Positions 53,345-62,994 of a stretch of 64,000 bases of DNA are shown here, piece after piece. Each line of letters starts with the position of its first letter. The stretch's first letter is position 1. A program made the position numbers and the translations under genes. Source of the DNA: Dyadobacter sp. NIV53 (GTDB lineage Bacteria > Bacteroidota > Bacteroidia > Cytophagales > Spirosomataceae); the NCBI RefSeq assembly GCF_019711195.1, contig NZ_CP081299.1:3534001-3598000 (forward strand). Direction: 5' to 3'. A model generated the notes under the pieces. It was not told where the DNA came from. It did not search any database and was given only the letters and a program-made list of their open reading frames with translations.

Positions 53345-54685
53345 ATGGCTAGAAAAATATTAACGGAATATATTAATGTACCCGGCATCGAAACCTTCGA
53401 CGTTTATCGTAAACAAGGTGGTTATAACGCTGTTGAAAAAGCTTTAAAAACCATGACTCCGGAAGAAGTCGTGGAAGAAGCAAAGAAATCAGGGATAAGG
53501 GGAAGAGGCGGTGCCGGATTTCCAATGGGTATGAAATGGGGCTTTCTGGCTAAACCGGAGGGTGTTCCGCGTTACTTGGTTTGTAATGCTGATGAATCGG
53601 AACCTGGCACTTTCAAGGACCACCATCTGATGAAATGCCTTCCGCATTTGCTTATTGAAGGAATGATCATTTCCAGCTATGCCCTGGGAGCGAAGAAATC
53701 TTTTATATATGTACGCGGTGAGCTGATGTACGTAATCCGCATACTTGAAAAAGCCATTGAAGAAGCTAAAGCAAAGGGATTTTTAGGGAAAAATATTTTG
53801 GGTACCGGGTATGATCTGGAACTCGTAGTTCAGCCTGGTGGCGGTGCTTACATTTGTGGCGAGGAAACAGCTCTACTGGAATCTCTGGAAGGTAAAAGAG
53901 GAAATCCTCGTAATAAACCACCATTTCCTGCGGTAAAAGGACTTTATCAGAGCCCAACTGTTGTGAATAATGTTGAATCCATTGCTAATATGTCATGGGT
54001 GATCAACAATGGCGGTGAAGCTTATGCAGCCATTGGAATTGGCCGTAGTGCCGGAACCAAGCTTATTTCTGCATCAGGACATATCCAGAAACCAGGTGTT
54101 TATGAAATTGAGCTGGGATTAAGTGTTGAAGAGTTTCTTAATTCAGACGAGTATTGCGGTGGAATCCGTAAAGGGCATCATCTGAAAGCATTAGTGGCAG
54201 GTGGTTCCTCTGTACCTATTTTGCCTGCTCATCTAATTATGAAAACGGCAAATGGTGAGGACAGGCTTATGAGTTACGAATCTTTGTCGGACGGTGGTTT
54301 TGCAACCGGAACTATGTTGGGATCCGGTGGTTTTATCGTTTTTGATGAAACGGCCTGTATCGTTCGAAACACATGGAATTTTTCCCGCTTTTACCATCAT
54401 GAATCTTGCGGGCAATGCAGCCCATGCCGTGAAGGAACGGGATGGATGGAAAAAGTACTGCACAGAATTGAACATGGGCATGGAAGCATGCATGATATAG
54501 ATTTGCTGGTTGATATTGCAAAGAAAATAGAAGGAAACACAATTTGCCCGCTTGGAGATGCGGCAGCCTGGCCAATTGCCAGTGCAGTCCGGCATTTCCG
54601 GGATGAATTTATGTGGCATATTTTGCATCCTCAGGAAGCTTCCCGGCCAGGAGCCGTCTATCAGGGCGAAATGGCATTGGTCTAA
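53345..54685 (+). CDS. nuoF: NADH-quinone oxidoreductase subunit F
   Basis: 446 residues of the 51-kDa subunit, where NADH is oxidised by FMN. The FMN/NADH-binding glycines are in RGRGGAGFPMGMKWG and GGGAYICGEETALLESLEG, and the [4Fe-4S] cluster N3 is bound by ESCGQCSPCREGTGW with the fourth Cys in NTICPLGDA. Full length and undisturbed. nuoG starts 29 bases downstream. Confidence 0.97.
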   Translation: MARKILTEYINVPGIETFDVYRKQGGYNAVEKALKTMTPEEVVEEAKKSGIRGRGGAGFPMGMKWGFLAKPEGVPRYLVCNADESEPGTFKDHHLMKCLPHLLIEGMIISSYALGAKKSFIYVRGELMYVIRILEKAIEEAKAKGFLGKNILGTGYDLELVVQPGGGAYICGEETALLESLEGKRGNPRNKPPFPAVKGLYQSPTVVNNVESIANMSWVINNGGEAYAAIGIGRSAGTKLISASGHIQKPGVYEIELGLSVEEFLNSDEYCGGIRKGHHLKALVAGGSSVPILPAHLIMKTANGEDRLMSYESLSDGGFATGTMLGSGGFIVFDETACIVRNTWNFSRFYHHESCGQCSPCREGTGWMEKVLHRIEHGHGSMHDIDLLVDIAKKIEGNTICPLGDAAAWPIASAVRHFRDEFMWHILHPQEASRPGAVYQGEMALV

Positions 54686-54714
54686 AAATTCAGGTGTGAT
54701 TCGGATAAAAGAAA

Positions 54715-55830
54715 ATGGAAGAAGTAAAACCACAATTGATAAAAATTACTTTCGACGGAATTGAAGTTGAAGTAGAACCGGGAACAACCATCATGCAGGC
54801 TGCACGTAAAATTGCAGAAGCAGATGATAGTCAGGCGGGATTAGTTCCTCCTGCTATGTGCTATTACAAGCCATTGCCTGCTTCGGGAGGAAAATGCCGT
54901 GCTTGTCTGGTACGTGTTGCACAAGGTTCAACAAAAGATCCGCGACCAATGCCTAAATTCGTTCCTTCATGCATAACGCAGGTACAGGAAGGAATGGTAG
55001 TCGAAAATACGACTAACCCGGCCGTTCTGGATACAAGAAAAAGTATCGTTGAATTTTTATTGATCAATCATCCGCTCGATTGTCCTATATGCGATCAGGC
55101 TGGTGAATGTCATCTGCAGGATTTTGCATTTGAGCATGGCTCGGTAAAAACACGTTACGAAGAAGAAAGAAGGACTTTTGAAAAAATAGATATTGGTCCG
55201 TTCATCCAGTTACATATGACACGCTGCATTCTTTGCTACCGTTGTGTATATACTGCTGATCAGATTACGAATAAACGCGAACATGGTGTGATGGGACGAG
55301 GTGATGCTTCGGAAATAAGCACTTATATAGAAAAAGCAATTGATAACGATTTTTCCGGAAATGTGATCGATGTTTGTCCGGTAGGTGCCTTAACTGACAA
55401 AACATACCGTTTCAAAAACCGCGTCTGGTTCTCTAAACCGGAAGATGCGCATTGCAATTGTGACAAATGTTCAGGGAAAGTAATTATCTGGTATCGCGGC
55501 GATGAAGTAATCAGAATTACAGCACGGAAAAACGTCTGGGGTGAAGTGAATGAGTTTATTTGCAACACATGCCGGTTTGAAAGGAAGAAAACCAGTGACT
55601 GGACTTTGGAAGGACCAACAAAAGTAAAACGCAGTTCTGTTATTTCTGCTAATAAATATCGTTCAGATCTTATCAAGAAAACAGATTTTTCTTTACGATT
55701 GGCTGCGACTCAGTTCAAGCCTATTGATGATGAACGTGCTTATGTTACTGATACAGAAACAATACGCCATCAGAGTATTGAAAATAACGATAAAGCAAAC
55801 CATCGTTCATTAGCTCAAAACAATAATTAA
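54715..55830 (+). CDS. nuoG: NADH-quinone oxidoreductase subunit G, short form
   Basis: 371 residues, about half of E. coli NuoG. The N-terminal iron-sulfur region is complete: [2Fe-2S] ligands in CYYKPLPASGGKCRACLVR, the His-Cys3 cluster in HPLDCPICDQAGECHLQDF and the second [4Fe-4S] site in RCILCYRCVYTADQ with CPVGALTDK. The molybdopterin-type C-terminal domain is absent; only its first part (CNCDKCSGKVIIWYRGDE to the CNTCRFE Cys pair) remains. Such short NuoG proteins are usual in Bacteroidota and need not be a truncation. The C-terminal 60 residues are variable. nuoH follows 48 bases later. Confidence 0.92.
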   Translation: MEEVKPQLIKITFDGIEVEVEPGTTIMQAARKIAEADDSQAGLVPPAMCYYKPLPASGGKCRACLVRVAQGSTKDPRPMPKFVPSCITQVQEGMVVENTTNPAVLDTRKSIVEFLLINHPLDCPICDQAGECHLQDFAFEHGSVKTRYEEERRTFEKIDIGPFIQLHMTRCILCYRCVYTADQITNKREHGVMGRGDASEISTYIEKAIDNDFSGNVIDVCPVGALTDKTYRFKNRVWFSKPEDAHCNCDKCSGKVIIWYRGDEVIRITARKNVWGEVNEFICNTCRFERKKTSDWTLEGPTKVKRSSVISANKYRSDLIKKTDFSLRLAATQFKPIDDERAYVTDTETIRHQSIENNDKANHRSLAQNNN

Positions 55831-55878
55831 CATTACTGGGAATTTACCAGTATTGTCATTTTATAAATGTTATAAAAA

Positions 55879-56958
55879 ATGGAATTAGCGGAGTTCGTCA
55901 TTAAGACCATAACAATATTAGTTGTTTTTGTTCTTACCCTTGTCATTGCTATGTACTCGACATGGGGCGAAAGGAAAGTGGCCGGTTTTATTCAGGATCG
56001 GATGGGGCCAAACAGAGCAGGTCCGGGTGGCTTATTGCAGCCATTGGCAGATGCAGGAAAAATGTTCTTTAAAGAAGATTTTATTCCGGCTCTTGCCAAC
56101 AAATGGCTGTTTATTGCAGGCCCTAGTTTAGCCATGCTTACAGCTCTTCTTGCAAGTGCAGTAATCCCCTTTGGAAGTACTTTCAGATGGGAAGGCAAAG
56201 AAGTTGTTCTTCAGGGTGTGGAATCCAATATCGGAATTCTGTACGTTTTTGGTGTTGTAGCACTTGGAGTGTATGGAATCATGATTGGTGGCTGGGCTTC
56301 CAATAATAAATTTTCCTTGCTTGGAGCTATTCGTGCTGCATCACAAAACATTAGTTATGAAGTAGCAATGGGATTATCACTGATTGCTATTTTAATGATG
56401 AGCAGTTCACTTTCCCTGGGTGAAATCGTATCACAGCAACATGGCGGCAACTGGAATATTTTCTACCAGCCTCTCGGGTTTATTATTTTCCTTACATGCT
56501 CTTTCGCAGAGTGTAATCGCGTACCATTTGATCTTCCTGAGTGTGAAACCGAGCTTGTAGGTGGTTATCATACAGAATATGGCAGTATGAAACTTGGGTT
56601 CTACCTATTTGCTGAATACATCAATATGTTTGTATCCTCGGCAATTATCTCTGTTTTATACTTTGGAGGTTATAATTATCCTGGTATGGATTGGGTATAC
56701 GATCAGTTAACTGGTGCATTGGGAACACAAACCGGACATAACATTGCAACTTTAATTGGTACAGCAGTATTTTTTGGTAAAGCGCTGTTCTTTATTTTCT
56801 TTTACATGTGGGTACGCTGGACTTTACCGCGTTTCCGTTATGATCAGTTGATGAACCTGGGATGGAAAAAACTGATTCCTTTAGCTATCTTTAATATTAT
56901 CATTACGGGCGCAGCTGTGCTTTTCTTAAAGCCGCTGATTACGGCCTGGTTGAATTAA
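55879..56958 (+). CDS. nuoH: NADH-quinone oxidoreductase subunit H
   Basis: 359 residues, eight membrane helices, ND1 homologue that shapes the quinone-entry channel. Conserved loops are RMGPNRAGPGGLLQPLADAG with KMFFKEDFIP, and the acidic quinone-chamber loop in ECNRVPFDLPECETELVGGY and HTEYGSMKLGFYLFAEY. The C-terminal helix ends LFLKPLITAWLN. nuoI follows 22 bases later. Confidence 0.97.
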   Translation: MELAEFVIKTITILVVFVLTLVIAMYSTWGERKVAGFIQDRMGPNRAGPGGLLQPLADAGKMFFKEDFIPALANKWLFIAGPSLAMLTALLASAVIPFGSTFRWEGKEVVLQGVESNIGILYVFGVVALGVYGIMIGGWASNNKFSLLGAIRAASQNISYEVAMGLSLIAILMMSSSLSLGEIVSQQHGGNWNIFYQPLGFIIFLTCSFAECNRVPFDLPECETELVGGYHTEYGSMKLGFYLFAEYINMFVSSAIISVLYFGGYNYPGMDWVYDQLTGALGTQTGHNIATLIGTAVFFGKALFFIFFYMWVRWTLPRFRYDQLMNLGWKKLIPLAIFNIIITGAAVLFLKPLITAWLN

Positions 56959-56980
56959 AACATATAATAAAAGTATTGCC

Positions 56981-57574
56981 ATGCAATTGACAAACCGCTC
57001 GAAGCAAGTAAGCAATAAAGAAATGACGCTGATGGAACGCGCCTACCTGCCGGCTATTGCTACGGGTTTGGCAATTACACTCAAGCATTTTTTCGCCAAA
57101 AAAGTAACAATTCAATATCCGGAAGTAAAAAGGTATCTTGGACCGGTATTTCGGGGCAGACATATTTTGAAAAGGGATGAAGATGGCCGTGAAAGGTGTA
57201 CTGCTTGTGGACTTTGTGCAGTCGCCTGTCCTGCGGAGGCTATTCAGATAGTTGCAGCTGAACGTGAAAAAGGAGAAGAAAAATTATACAGAGAAGAAAA
57301 ATATGCAGCTGTTTATGAAGTAAATATGCTGCGTTGTATTTTCTGTGGATTATGTGAAGAAGCCTGTCCGAAACAAGCAGTATATTTGCGTCATGATGAA
57401 TTTATCCCTGTATTTGCAGATAGAGATCAAGTGATTTGGGGTAAAGATCTTTTGGTTGAAGATATGAACAATCGCTATACCCGTGAGACCTGGACAAAGG
57501 AGGAAGCCTATGAGCTGAATGCAAAAAGAGCCAATGGTGAAGTTACCAATGTTGTTCCACGCGCTATTCCCTGA
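56981..57574 (+). CDS. nuoI: NADH-quinone oxidoreductase subunit I
   Basis: 197 residues, with two [4Fe-4S] clusters (N6a and N6b) bound by CTACGLCAVACPAEA and CIFCGLCEEACPKQA, in the peripheral arm just above NuoB. The N-terminal hydrophobic helix (PAIATGLAITLKHFFAKKVT) anchors it at the membrane. The ATG at 56981 gives a 20-residue hydrophilic leader before the helix; an alternative ATG lies 24 codons later. nuoJ follows 39 bases downstream. Confidence 0.96.
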   Translation: MQLTNRSKQVSNKEMTLMERAYLPAIATGLAITLKHFFAKKVTIQYPEVKRYLGPVFRGRHILKRDEDGRERCTACGLCAVACPAEAIQIVAAEREKGEEKLYREEKYAAVYEVNMLRCIFCGLCEEACPKQAVYLRHDEFIPVFADRDQVIWGKDLLVEDMNNRYTRETWTKEEAYELNAKRANGEVTNVVPRAIP

Positions 57575-57613
57575 TTTCTGACCATTTAATCTAATTGCCG
57601 TAATTATTATCGT

Positions 57614-58132
57614 ATGAATCCGTCGCTGTCTTTCTTTTACTTTCTTGCTTCTCTCACTATTCTTAGTGCACTGATGGTTATCCTTTCGCGGAATCCTATT
57701 CATAGTGTACTTTATCTGATCCTGACATTTTTTACACTTTCAGGGCATTATATATTATTGAATGCGCAATTTTTGGCTGCTGTAAACATTATTGTGTATG
57801 CAGGAGCTATTATGGTGCTTTTCCTCTTTGTCATTATGTTTTTGAATATCAAACAGGATCATGAGGAATCCAAAACCAATTTGTCTAAAATCGCTGCGGC
57901 CATCGTTGGAGGTACTGTGTTCGTTATTCTGATTGGAGCTTATCGTAAAAGTGTAATTCCTACATTTAGCGGAGAGAATTTTGATTCGCAGGTTGGTATG
58001 ATTGAAAACCTTGGAAAGTTACTTTTCCGCGATTATTTACTTCCTTTTGAGCTGGCTTCAATACTCCTGCTAGTAGCGATGGTGGGTGCTGTAATGCTTG
58101 GAAAACGCGAAATTGGAGAAAGGCATTTTTAG
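57614..58132 (+). CDS. nuoJ: NADH-quinone oxidoreductase subunit J
   Basis: 172 residues, five membrane helices (ND6). Hallmarks are LSRNPIHSVLYLILTFF in helix 2 and the pi-bulge helix VNIIVYAGAIMVLFLFVIMF. NuoJ is a membrane-arm subunit near NuoA and NuoK. It is the last gene of the operon: a 16-bp terminator hairpin follows 33 bases after the stop codon, and nuoK, L, M and N, which usually come next, are absent. Confidence 0.95.
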   Translation: MNPSLSFFYFLASLTILSALMVILSRNPIHSVLYLILTFFTLSGHYILLNAQFLAAVNIIVYAGAIMVLFLFVIMFLNIKQDHEESKTNLSKIAAAIVGGTVFVILIGAYRKSVIPTFSGENFDSQVGMIENLGKLLFRDYLLPFELASILLLVAMVGAVMLGKREIGERHF

Positions 58133-58165
58133 TTAACAATACCAGATTTATAAAATATTATTGTA

Positions 58166-58202
58166 AAAGAGAAAGGTCACCGATTTGGTGACCTTTCTCT
58201 TT
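58166..58202. terminator. strong terminator closing the nuo operon
   Basis: A 16-bp perfect stem, AAAGAGAAAGGTCACC (58166-58181) with 58187-58202, a five-base loop and a T-rich tail. It can also serve the convergent gcvP. Confidence 0.85.
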
Positions 58203-58253
58203 ATTTTATTCCTTAATCCACCAATGGCTAAAACCATGGGCTACTGAAATATT

Positions 58254-61148
58254 TTAGCTAATTTCCACTTCTGCATAAGCCTCAACCGGAATACACGAAC
58301 AGATCAGGTTACGATCTCCGTATGCACTATCAATTCTGCTTACACTTGGCCAGAACTTATTAAATTTTAAATGCGGCAATGGAAATACTGCCTTTTCACG
58401 ACTGTATGAACGGTTCCAATCATTGCTCATGACAACACGTGAAGTATGGGGAGCATTTTTAAGAACATTGTCAATTCGGTCTGCTGTACCTTCTTCTACT
58501 TCACGGATCTCATTTCTGATGGCGATCATCGTATCACAGAACCTGTCCAGTTCAGCTTTGGATTCTGATTCAGTTGGTTCAATCATCAAAGTACCCGCAA
58601 CAGGGAAAGATAATGTAGGTGCATGAAAACCATAATCCATCAATCGTTTTGCAATATCCTCTGCTTCTACACCAGCCATTTTGAACGGACGGCAATCAAG
58701 GATCATTTCATGTGCACAACGTCCGTTAGTTCCCGTATAAAGAACTTCATAATGACCGTTCAACCGCTCCTTGATATAATTAGCGTTCAGGATCGCAAAT
58801 TTCGTAGCATTCGTCAATCCTTCTCCTCCCATCATGGCGATGTAAGCATAAGAAATCGTAAGGATACTTGCACTTCCGTAAGGCGCTGCTGAAACTGCAC
58901 CAGCTTCCCCATTTTGTAAATGTGCCGGAAGTTTGCTGAAATTAACATGTCCCGGCAAGAATGGCATCAAATGTTCTGCAACACCAATTGGGCCAACACC
59001 AGGTCCGCCACCACCATGAGGAATACAAAATGTTTTATGCAAATTAAGATGGCAAACGTCAGCACCAATTGTAGCCGGGCTAGTCAGGCCAACCTGTGCA
59101 TTCATGTTGGCACCATCCATATAAACCTGGCCCCCATGCGAATGGATCATAGAACAGATTTCAATAATACTTTCTTCATAAACACCATGTGTAGACGGAT
59201 AAGTAACCATCAGACAAGAGAGCTCATTGCTGTATTGTTCTGCTCTTGCTTTGAGGTCCTTAACATCAATATTTCCTCTCTCATCACATTTGGTAACTAC
59301 CACTTTCATTCCCGCCATAACAGCCGATGCAGGATTGGTTCCATGTGCTGATGAAGGAATTAAAACAACATTTCTGTGCTGATCTCCACGACTTTCATGA
59401 TAAGCGCGAATTGCCATCAATCCGGCGTACTCACCCTGGGCTCCGGAATTAGGCTGAAATGACATTGCAGCAAAACCAGTAATTTCACACAACCAGACAT
59501 TCAGTTCACTTACTAACTGTGCATAACCTCCAACCTGATTTGTAGGTGCAAAAGGATGTATCGCTCCAAACTCGGGCCATGTCAACGGAATCATTTCAGC
59601 CGTTGCATTCAGCTTCATTGTACAGCTTCCAAGGGAAATCATAGAATGAACCAGCGAAAGATCTTTATTCTCAAGAGATTTGAGATAACGAAGCATTTCG
59701 TGCTCTGTATGGTGCGTATTGAATATCGGATGCGTCAGATATGGAGAAGTACGTGCCAGATTTTCAGGAATTGATAATTCAATATCTTCTTCAATTACCA
59801 ATTCTCCTTGAAAACCAGATACTTCTGCAAATACATTTAAAATGGCAATTACATCATCAAACGTTTTTGCTTCATCAAAAGAAACCCCGATCGTTTCGTC
59901 TTTATTGTATTTAAGATTAATACCCCATTTCTCTGCTTGTTCTTTTATTTTACGGGTCAGCGTAGTTTGTATCGTGACCGTGTCAAAATAATTATCTGTC
60001 AGAACAGTGTAATTGAATTTTTTGATAGTCTCAACAAACAAATGCGTTAATCCATGAACCCGCGAGGCAATATTCTTAATCCCTTCAGGTCCGTGATATA
60101 CACTGTATGATCCGGCAATTACAGCCAGAAGTACTTGTGCCGTACAAATATTTGAAGTTGCTTTTTCCCGGCGGATATGCTGTTCACGGGTTTGTAATGC
60201 CATTCTCAGTGCCGTGTTCCCTTCTACATCCACAGAGACTCCGATGATACGCCCAGGAATATGACGTTTGAAAGCATCTTTTGTTGCAAAATAAGCAGCA
60301 TGAGGGCCACCGTAGCCCATCGGTACACCAAAGCGTTGGGATGTTCCGACAACAACGTCTGCCCCCATTTCACCAGGTGCTTTTAATAATGCCAATGCAA
60401 GCAAATCAGCTGCAACTGCAACTGTAAGATTCACTTCATGCGCAGAAGCAATAAAATCTGTGTAGTCGATTACGTCACCATTTGTGGCGGGATACTGAAC
60501 TAAAACCGCATAAAGGTTTTCATCAGTCAAATCCACACTGGCATGGTTTCCAACAATTACATCAATACCAATAGGTTTTGCCCTTGTGTAAATTAGGTCA
60601 ATTGTTTGAGGATGACACAATTCAGAGACAAAAAAAGTATTTGCTTTTTTCTTCGAAGAAGGACGAAGGCTATGTAACATTGTCATTGCTTCGGCTGCCG
60701 CAGTTGCTTCATCAAGTAAAGAAGCATTCGCAATTTCCATCCCTGTCAGATCCGTAATTACAGTCTGAAAATTAAGCAGCATTTCCAACCGTCCCTGTGC
60801 TATTTCAGCCTGATAAGGTGTATAAGCTGTGTACCAGGCCGGGTTTTCAAGAATATTACGAAGTATTACATTGGGAGTAATGGTATCGTAATAACCTGTT
60901 CCAATGTATGATTTTAATATAGCATTTTTGCGGGCGATTTTTTTAATACCCTGAATGAATTCCTGCTCAGATTTTGCACGCGGCAGATTCAGTGGTTTTT
61001 GTAAACGAATAGCAGCCGGAAGTGTCTGATCTATCAATTCGTCTAACGACGAGGCTCCTACGGTATTCAACATTTCCAACAATTCCTGTTCATCTTTGCC
61101 ATGATGACGGTTTTCGAATTTGTCTTGGCTACGAAGATTAATTTTCAT
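58254..61148 (-). CDS. gcvP: glycine dehydrogenase (decarboxylating), P-protein
   Basis: 964 residues, single-chain P-protein of the glycine cleavage system. It decarboxylates glycine on pyridoxal phosphate and hands the aminomethyl group to the lipoyl H-protein. The PLP Lys is K705 in CHLNLHKTFCIPHGGGGPG. The N-terminal regulatory half has IGTGYYDTITPNVILRNILE and YTPYQAEIAQGRLEMLLNFQ, and the C-terminal half has MISLGSCTMKLNATAEM and SAHGTNPASAVMAGM. The split two-gene form found in some Gram-positives is excluded. gcvH and gcvT are not in the window. I see no glycine riboswitch in the 120 bases upstream. It converges with the nuo operon. Confidence 0.97.
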   Translation of the reverse strand: MKINLRSQDKFENRHHGKDEQELLEMLNTVGASSLDELIDQTLPAAIRLQKPLNLPRAKSEQEFIQGIKKIARKNAILKSYIGTGYYDTITPNVILRNILENPAWYTAYTPYQAEIAQGRLEMLLNFQTVITDLTGMEIANASLLDEATAAAEAMTMLHSLRPSSKKKANTFFVSELCHPQTIDLIYTRAKPIGIDVIVGNHASVDLTDENLYAVLVQYPATNGDVIDYTDFIASAHEVNLTVAVAADLLALALLKAPGEMGADVVVGTSQRFGVPMGYGGPHAAYFATKDAFKRHIPGRIIGVSVDVEGNTALRMALQTREQHIRREKATSNICTAQVLLAVIAGSYSVYHGPEGIKNIASRVHGLTHLFVETIKKFNYTVLTDNYFDTVTIQTTLTRKIKEQAEKWGINLKYNKDETIGVSFDEAKTFDDVIAILNVFAEVSGFQGELVIEEDIELSIPENLARTSPYLTHPIFNTHHTEHEMLRYLKSLENKDLSLVHSMISLGSCTMKLNATAEMIPLTWPEFGAIHPFAPTNQVGGYAQLVSELNVWLCEITGFAAMSFQPNSGAQGEYAGLMAIRAYHESRGDQHRNVVLIPSSAHGTNPASAVMAGMKVVVTKCDERGNIDVKDLKARAEQYSNELSCLMVTYPSTHGVYEESIIEICSMIHSHGGQVYMDGANMNAQVGLTSPATIGADVCHLNLHKTFCIPHGGGGPGVGPIGVAEHLMPFLPGHVNFSKLPAHLQNGEAGAVSAAPYGSASILTISYAYIAMMGGEGLTNATKFAILNANYIKERLNGHYEVLYTGTNGRCAHEMILDCRPFKMAGVEAEDIAKRLMDYGFHAPTLSFPVAGTLMIEPTESESKAELDRFCDTMIAIRNEIREVEEGTADRIDNVLKNAPHTSRVVMSNDWNRSYSREKAVFPLPHLKFNKFWPSVSRIDSAYGDRNLICSCIPVEAYAEVEIS

Positions 61149-61268
61149 TTAACTTGGGCTAACGAGGCCGTTAATAAGTGTTTATAAAGTACAAAAGTAA
61201 GCAAAACCAACCAAATCTTTTGCAGAATGATGGTAATGCTTACTCTTGAATATGTACAAAATTGCAGA

Positions 61269-61475
61269 TTAATGATTAGGACAGCCACAGTCGGTTTTCC
61301 TTTTGAATATTCCAAGGATTTTCTTGGATCTTGGCTTTTGAAATCCTTTATATTTCTTTTTCTTCTTACCGAAAAGTTCCGTTTTTGCGATATTGACCTT
61401 CGCATTTACTGGTTGAAAACCCGCAATTCCCAGAGAAAATGCAAAGATTAAAAGTAAAGAAGCTATCTTTTTCAT
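61269..61475 (-). CDS. small secreted basic peptide with Cys-Gly-Cys tail
   Basis: 68 residues starting at the ATG at 61475 (MKKIASLLLIFAFSLGIAGF); a longer frame to 61520 adds no signal. After a signal peptide ending VNAK comes a very basic segment (FGKKKKKYKGFQKPRSKKIL) and the end GIFKRKTDCGCPNH. The two Cys close to the C-terminus may form a disulfide or bind metal. Small exported peptides of this make (signal, lysine-rich core, CGCP ending) recur in Bacteroidota but have no named function that I know. It lies upstream of gcvP on the same strand, 120 bases away. Confidence 0.6.
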   Translation of the reverse strand: MKKIASLLLIFAFSLGIAGFQPVNAKVNIAKTELFGKKKKKYKGFQKPRSKKILGIFKRKTDCGCPNH

Positions 61476-61566
61476 AACGAATCTTTTCTGTGACTTAAAT
61501 ATAATATTATAACGAAGCACACTGCCCTACAGTATAAACAGCCGGCTTCTCTATAAAGATAACAAT

Positions 61567-62823
61567 TTATGCTTTAACCAGTTCTATAATCGTTATTTCA
61601 GGCAAAATGCCCACTCTTCCCGGATAGCCCAAATAACCGAAGCCCCGATTGACATACAGATACTGGTTATCTTCCTCATACAAACCTGCCCATTCTTTAT
61701 ATCGATATTGTACAGGGCTCCATTTTAACTTTCCTATTTCAACTCCAAACTGCATTCCGTGAGTATGCCCTGCAAATGCCAGATCAATATCTTTATATCC
61801 TGGTAATACCTGTGCCCGCCAATGACTCGGATCATGAGAAAGTAATATTTTTACAGGGTAGTCCTGTGTGCCCTCATATGCTTTCTCAAGATTTCCGTAT
61901 TTAGCAAAATTACCTGACCCCCAGTTTTGGATACCGATCAAGCCAATTTCTTCTCCATCAACTCTGATAGGCCGGTTCTCGTCTAACATCAGATTCCAGC
62001 CAAGCAGTTTATGGGCTTTTTTCAGGTCAGCCAGATTATTTATTTTTGACTGCGGACTTGCCCACTGAAAGTAATCACCATAATCGTGATTACCCAACGT
62101 AGAATGCACACCCAAAGGTGCCTTCACTTTATCAAAAATATTGATATAATCTTTTACTTCACTGGCCTGGTCATTTACCAGATCTCCTGTAAAAAAAGCA
62201 ATGTCAGGCTTTTCCTTCATTAACATTTCAACTCCTCCTTTTACAGCTGTTTTATTAAAAAAACTTCCGGAATGAATATCTGACAACTGCGCTATTTTTA
62301 TCCCGTCAAAAGCTTTTGGAAGATTTTTTAAAGGAAGCCTTATTCTCCTGATCCGGTAATCATGTGCGCCAGACAAAATGCCAAACGCAAATGTTCCCAT
62401 TAGTCCAGCACCCGCCACCACGGCAGTTTTAGCCAGGAATTCTGAACGTGGAATGATAGGTTCGCCCGTTTCAGGAGAAGGTGTTGCAACAGCCGGAAAA
62501 AACATACTAATGATCCATTGAAAGAAACGACGAACCTCGTCTATCAATAAAACGAATACTGCTAAAAGCTTGGATAAATATGGAATAGCTATCAAAGCAA
62601 TAATGAAGGTCCTGGTTGTGCGGCCAAAATAATCAGGCGGAAGTAATTGCATACCTACGTACGCGATTAAAGTGATTATAGTAAAACCCCAGTATACACC
62701 ACCAATCCAACGCTGGGTAACTGGTGCAAAATTACGGATCGCCAAACGTAATCCCTGCCAAACATACCAGTCTATAGCAACCAGAACGAATGTTAATATG
62801 ATAAAGAAAAATGTACGATTCAT
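61567..62823 (-). CDS. membrane-anchored metallophosphoesterase
   Basis: 418 residues from the ATG at 62823 (MNRTFFFIILTFVLVAIDW); a frame to 62847 would add eight residues before it. Four membrane helices (about residues 5-25, 40-60, 75-95 and 143-160) precede a calcineurin-like phosphoesterase domain, whose ligands are IAQLSDIHSG, FTGDLVND, STLGNHDYGD, LLSHDPSHW and FAGHTHGMQFG. This is the YkuE/YaeI-like layout; E. coli YaeI is a phosphodiesterase of unknown physiological substrate, and others act on lipid pyrophosphates. The domain probably lies outside the cytoplasm. Single gene, between the small peptide gene and the divergent 62995 gene. Confidence 0.9.
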   Translation of the reverse strand: MNRTFFFIILTFVLVAIDWYVWQGLRLAIRNFAPVTQRWIGGVYWGFTIITLIAYVGMQLLPPDYFGRTTRTFIIALIAIPYLSKLLAVFVLLIDEVRRFFQWIISMFFPAVATPSPETGEPIIPRSEFLAKTAVVAGAGLMGTFAFGILSGAHDYRIRRIRLPLKNLPKAFDGIKIAQLSDIHSGSFFNKTAVKGGVEMLMKEKPDIAFFTGDLVNDQASEVKDYINIFDKVKAPLGVHSTLGNHDYGDYFQWASPQSKINNLADLKKAHKLLGWNLMLDENRPIRVDGEEIGLIGIQNWGSGNFAKYGNLEKAYEGTQDYPVKILLSHDPSHWRAQVLPGYKDIDLAFAGHTHGMQFGVEIGKLKWSPVQYRYKEWAGLYEEDNQYLYVNRGFGYLGYPGRVGILPEITIIELVKA

Positions 62824-62994
62824 TTGAATGCAGAAAGTATATATCACAAAGAAACACTACTGATCATTTTCTCGTTCGGAATTGAACGGGATTATGAAAG
62901 ATCATTCATGGATGGGATATTTCTACTTTTCAAAGGTTTATATAAACGCTGAACGGTAAAATCTATAATTTTACAAATCCAAAAAAACCATCTT

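Noticed and set aside
54715..55830. NuoG as a truncated pseudogene
   Set aside because: The protein ends normally after a complete iron-sulfur region; short NuoG proteins without the molybdopterin domain are usual in Bacteroidota.
61149..61268. Glycine riboswitch upstream of gcvP
   Set aside because: The 120-base leader lacks the paired conserved cores of the glycine riboswitch and is simply AT-rich.
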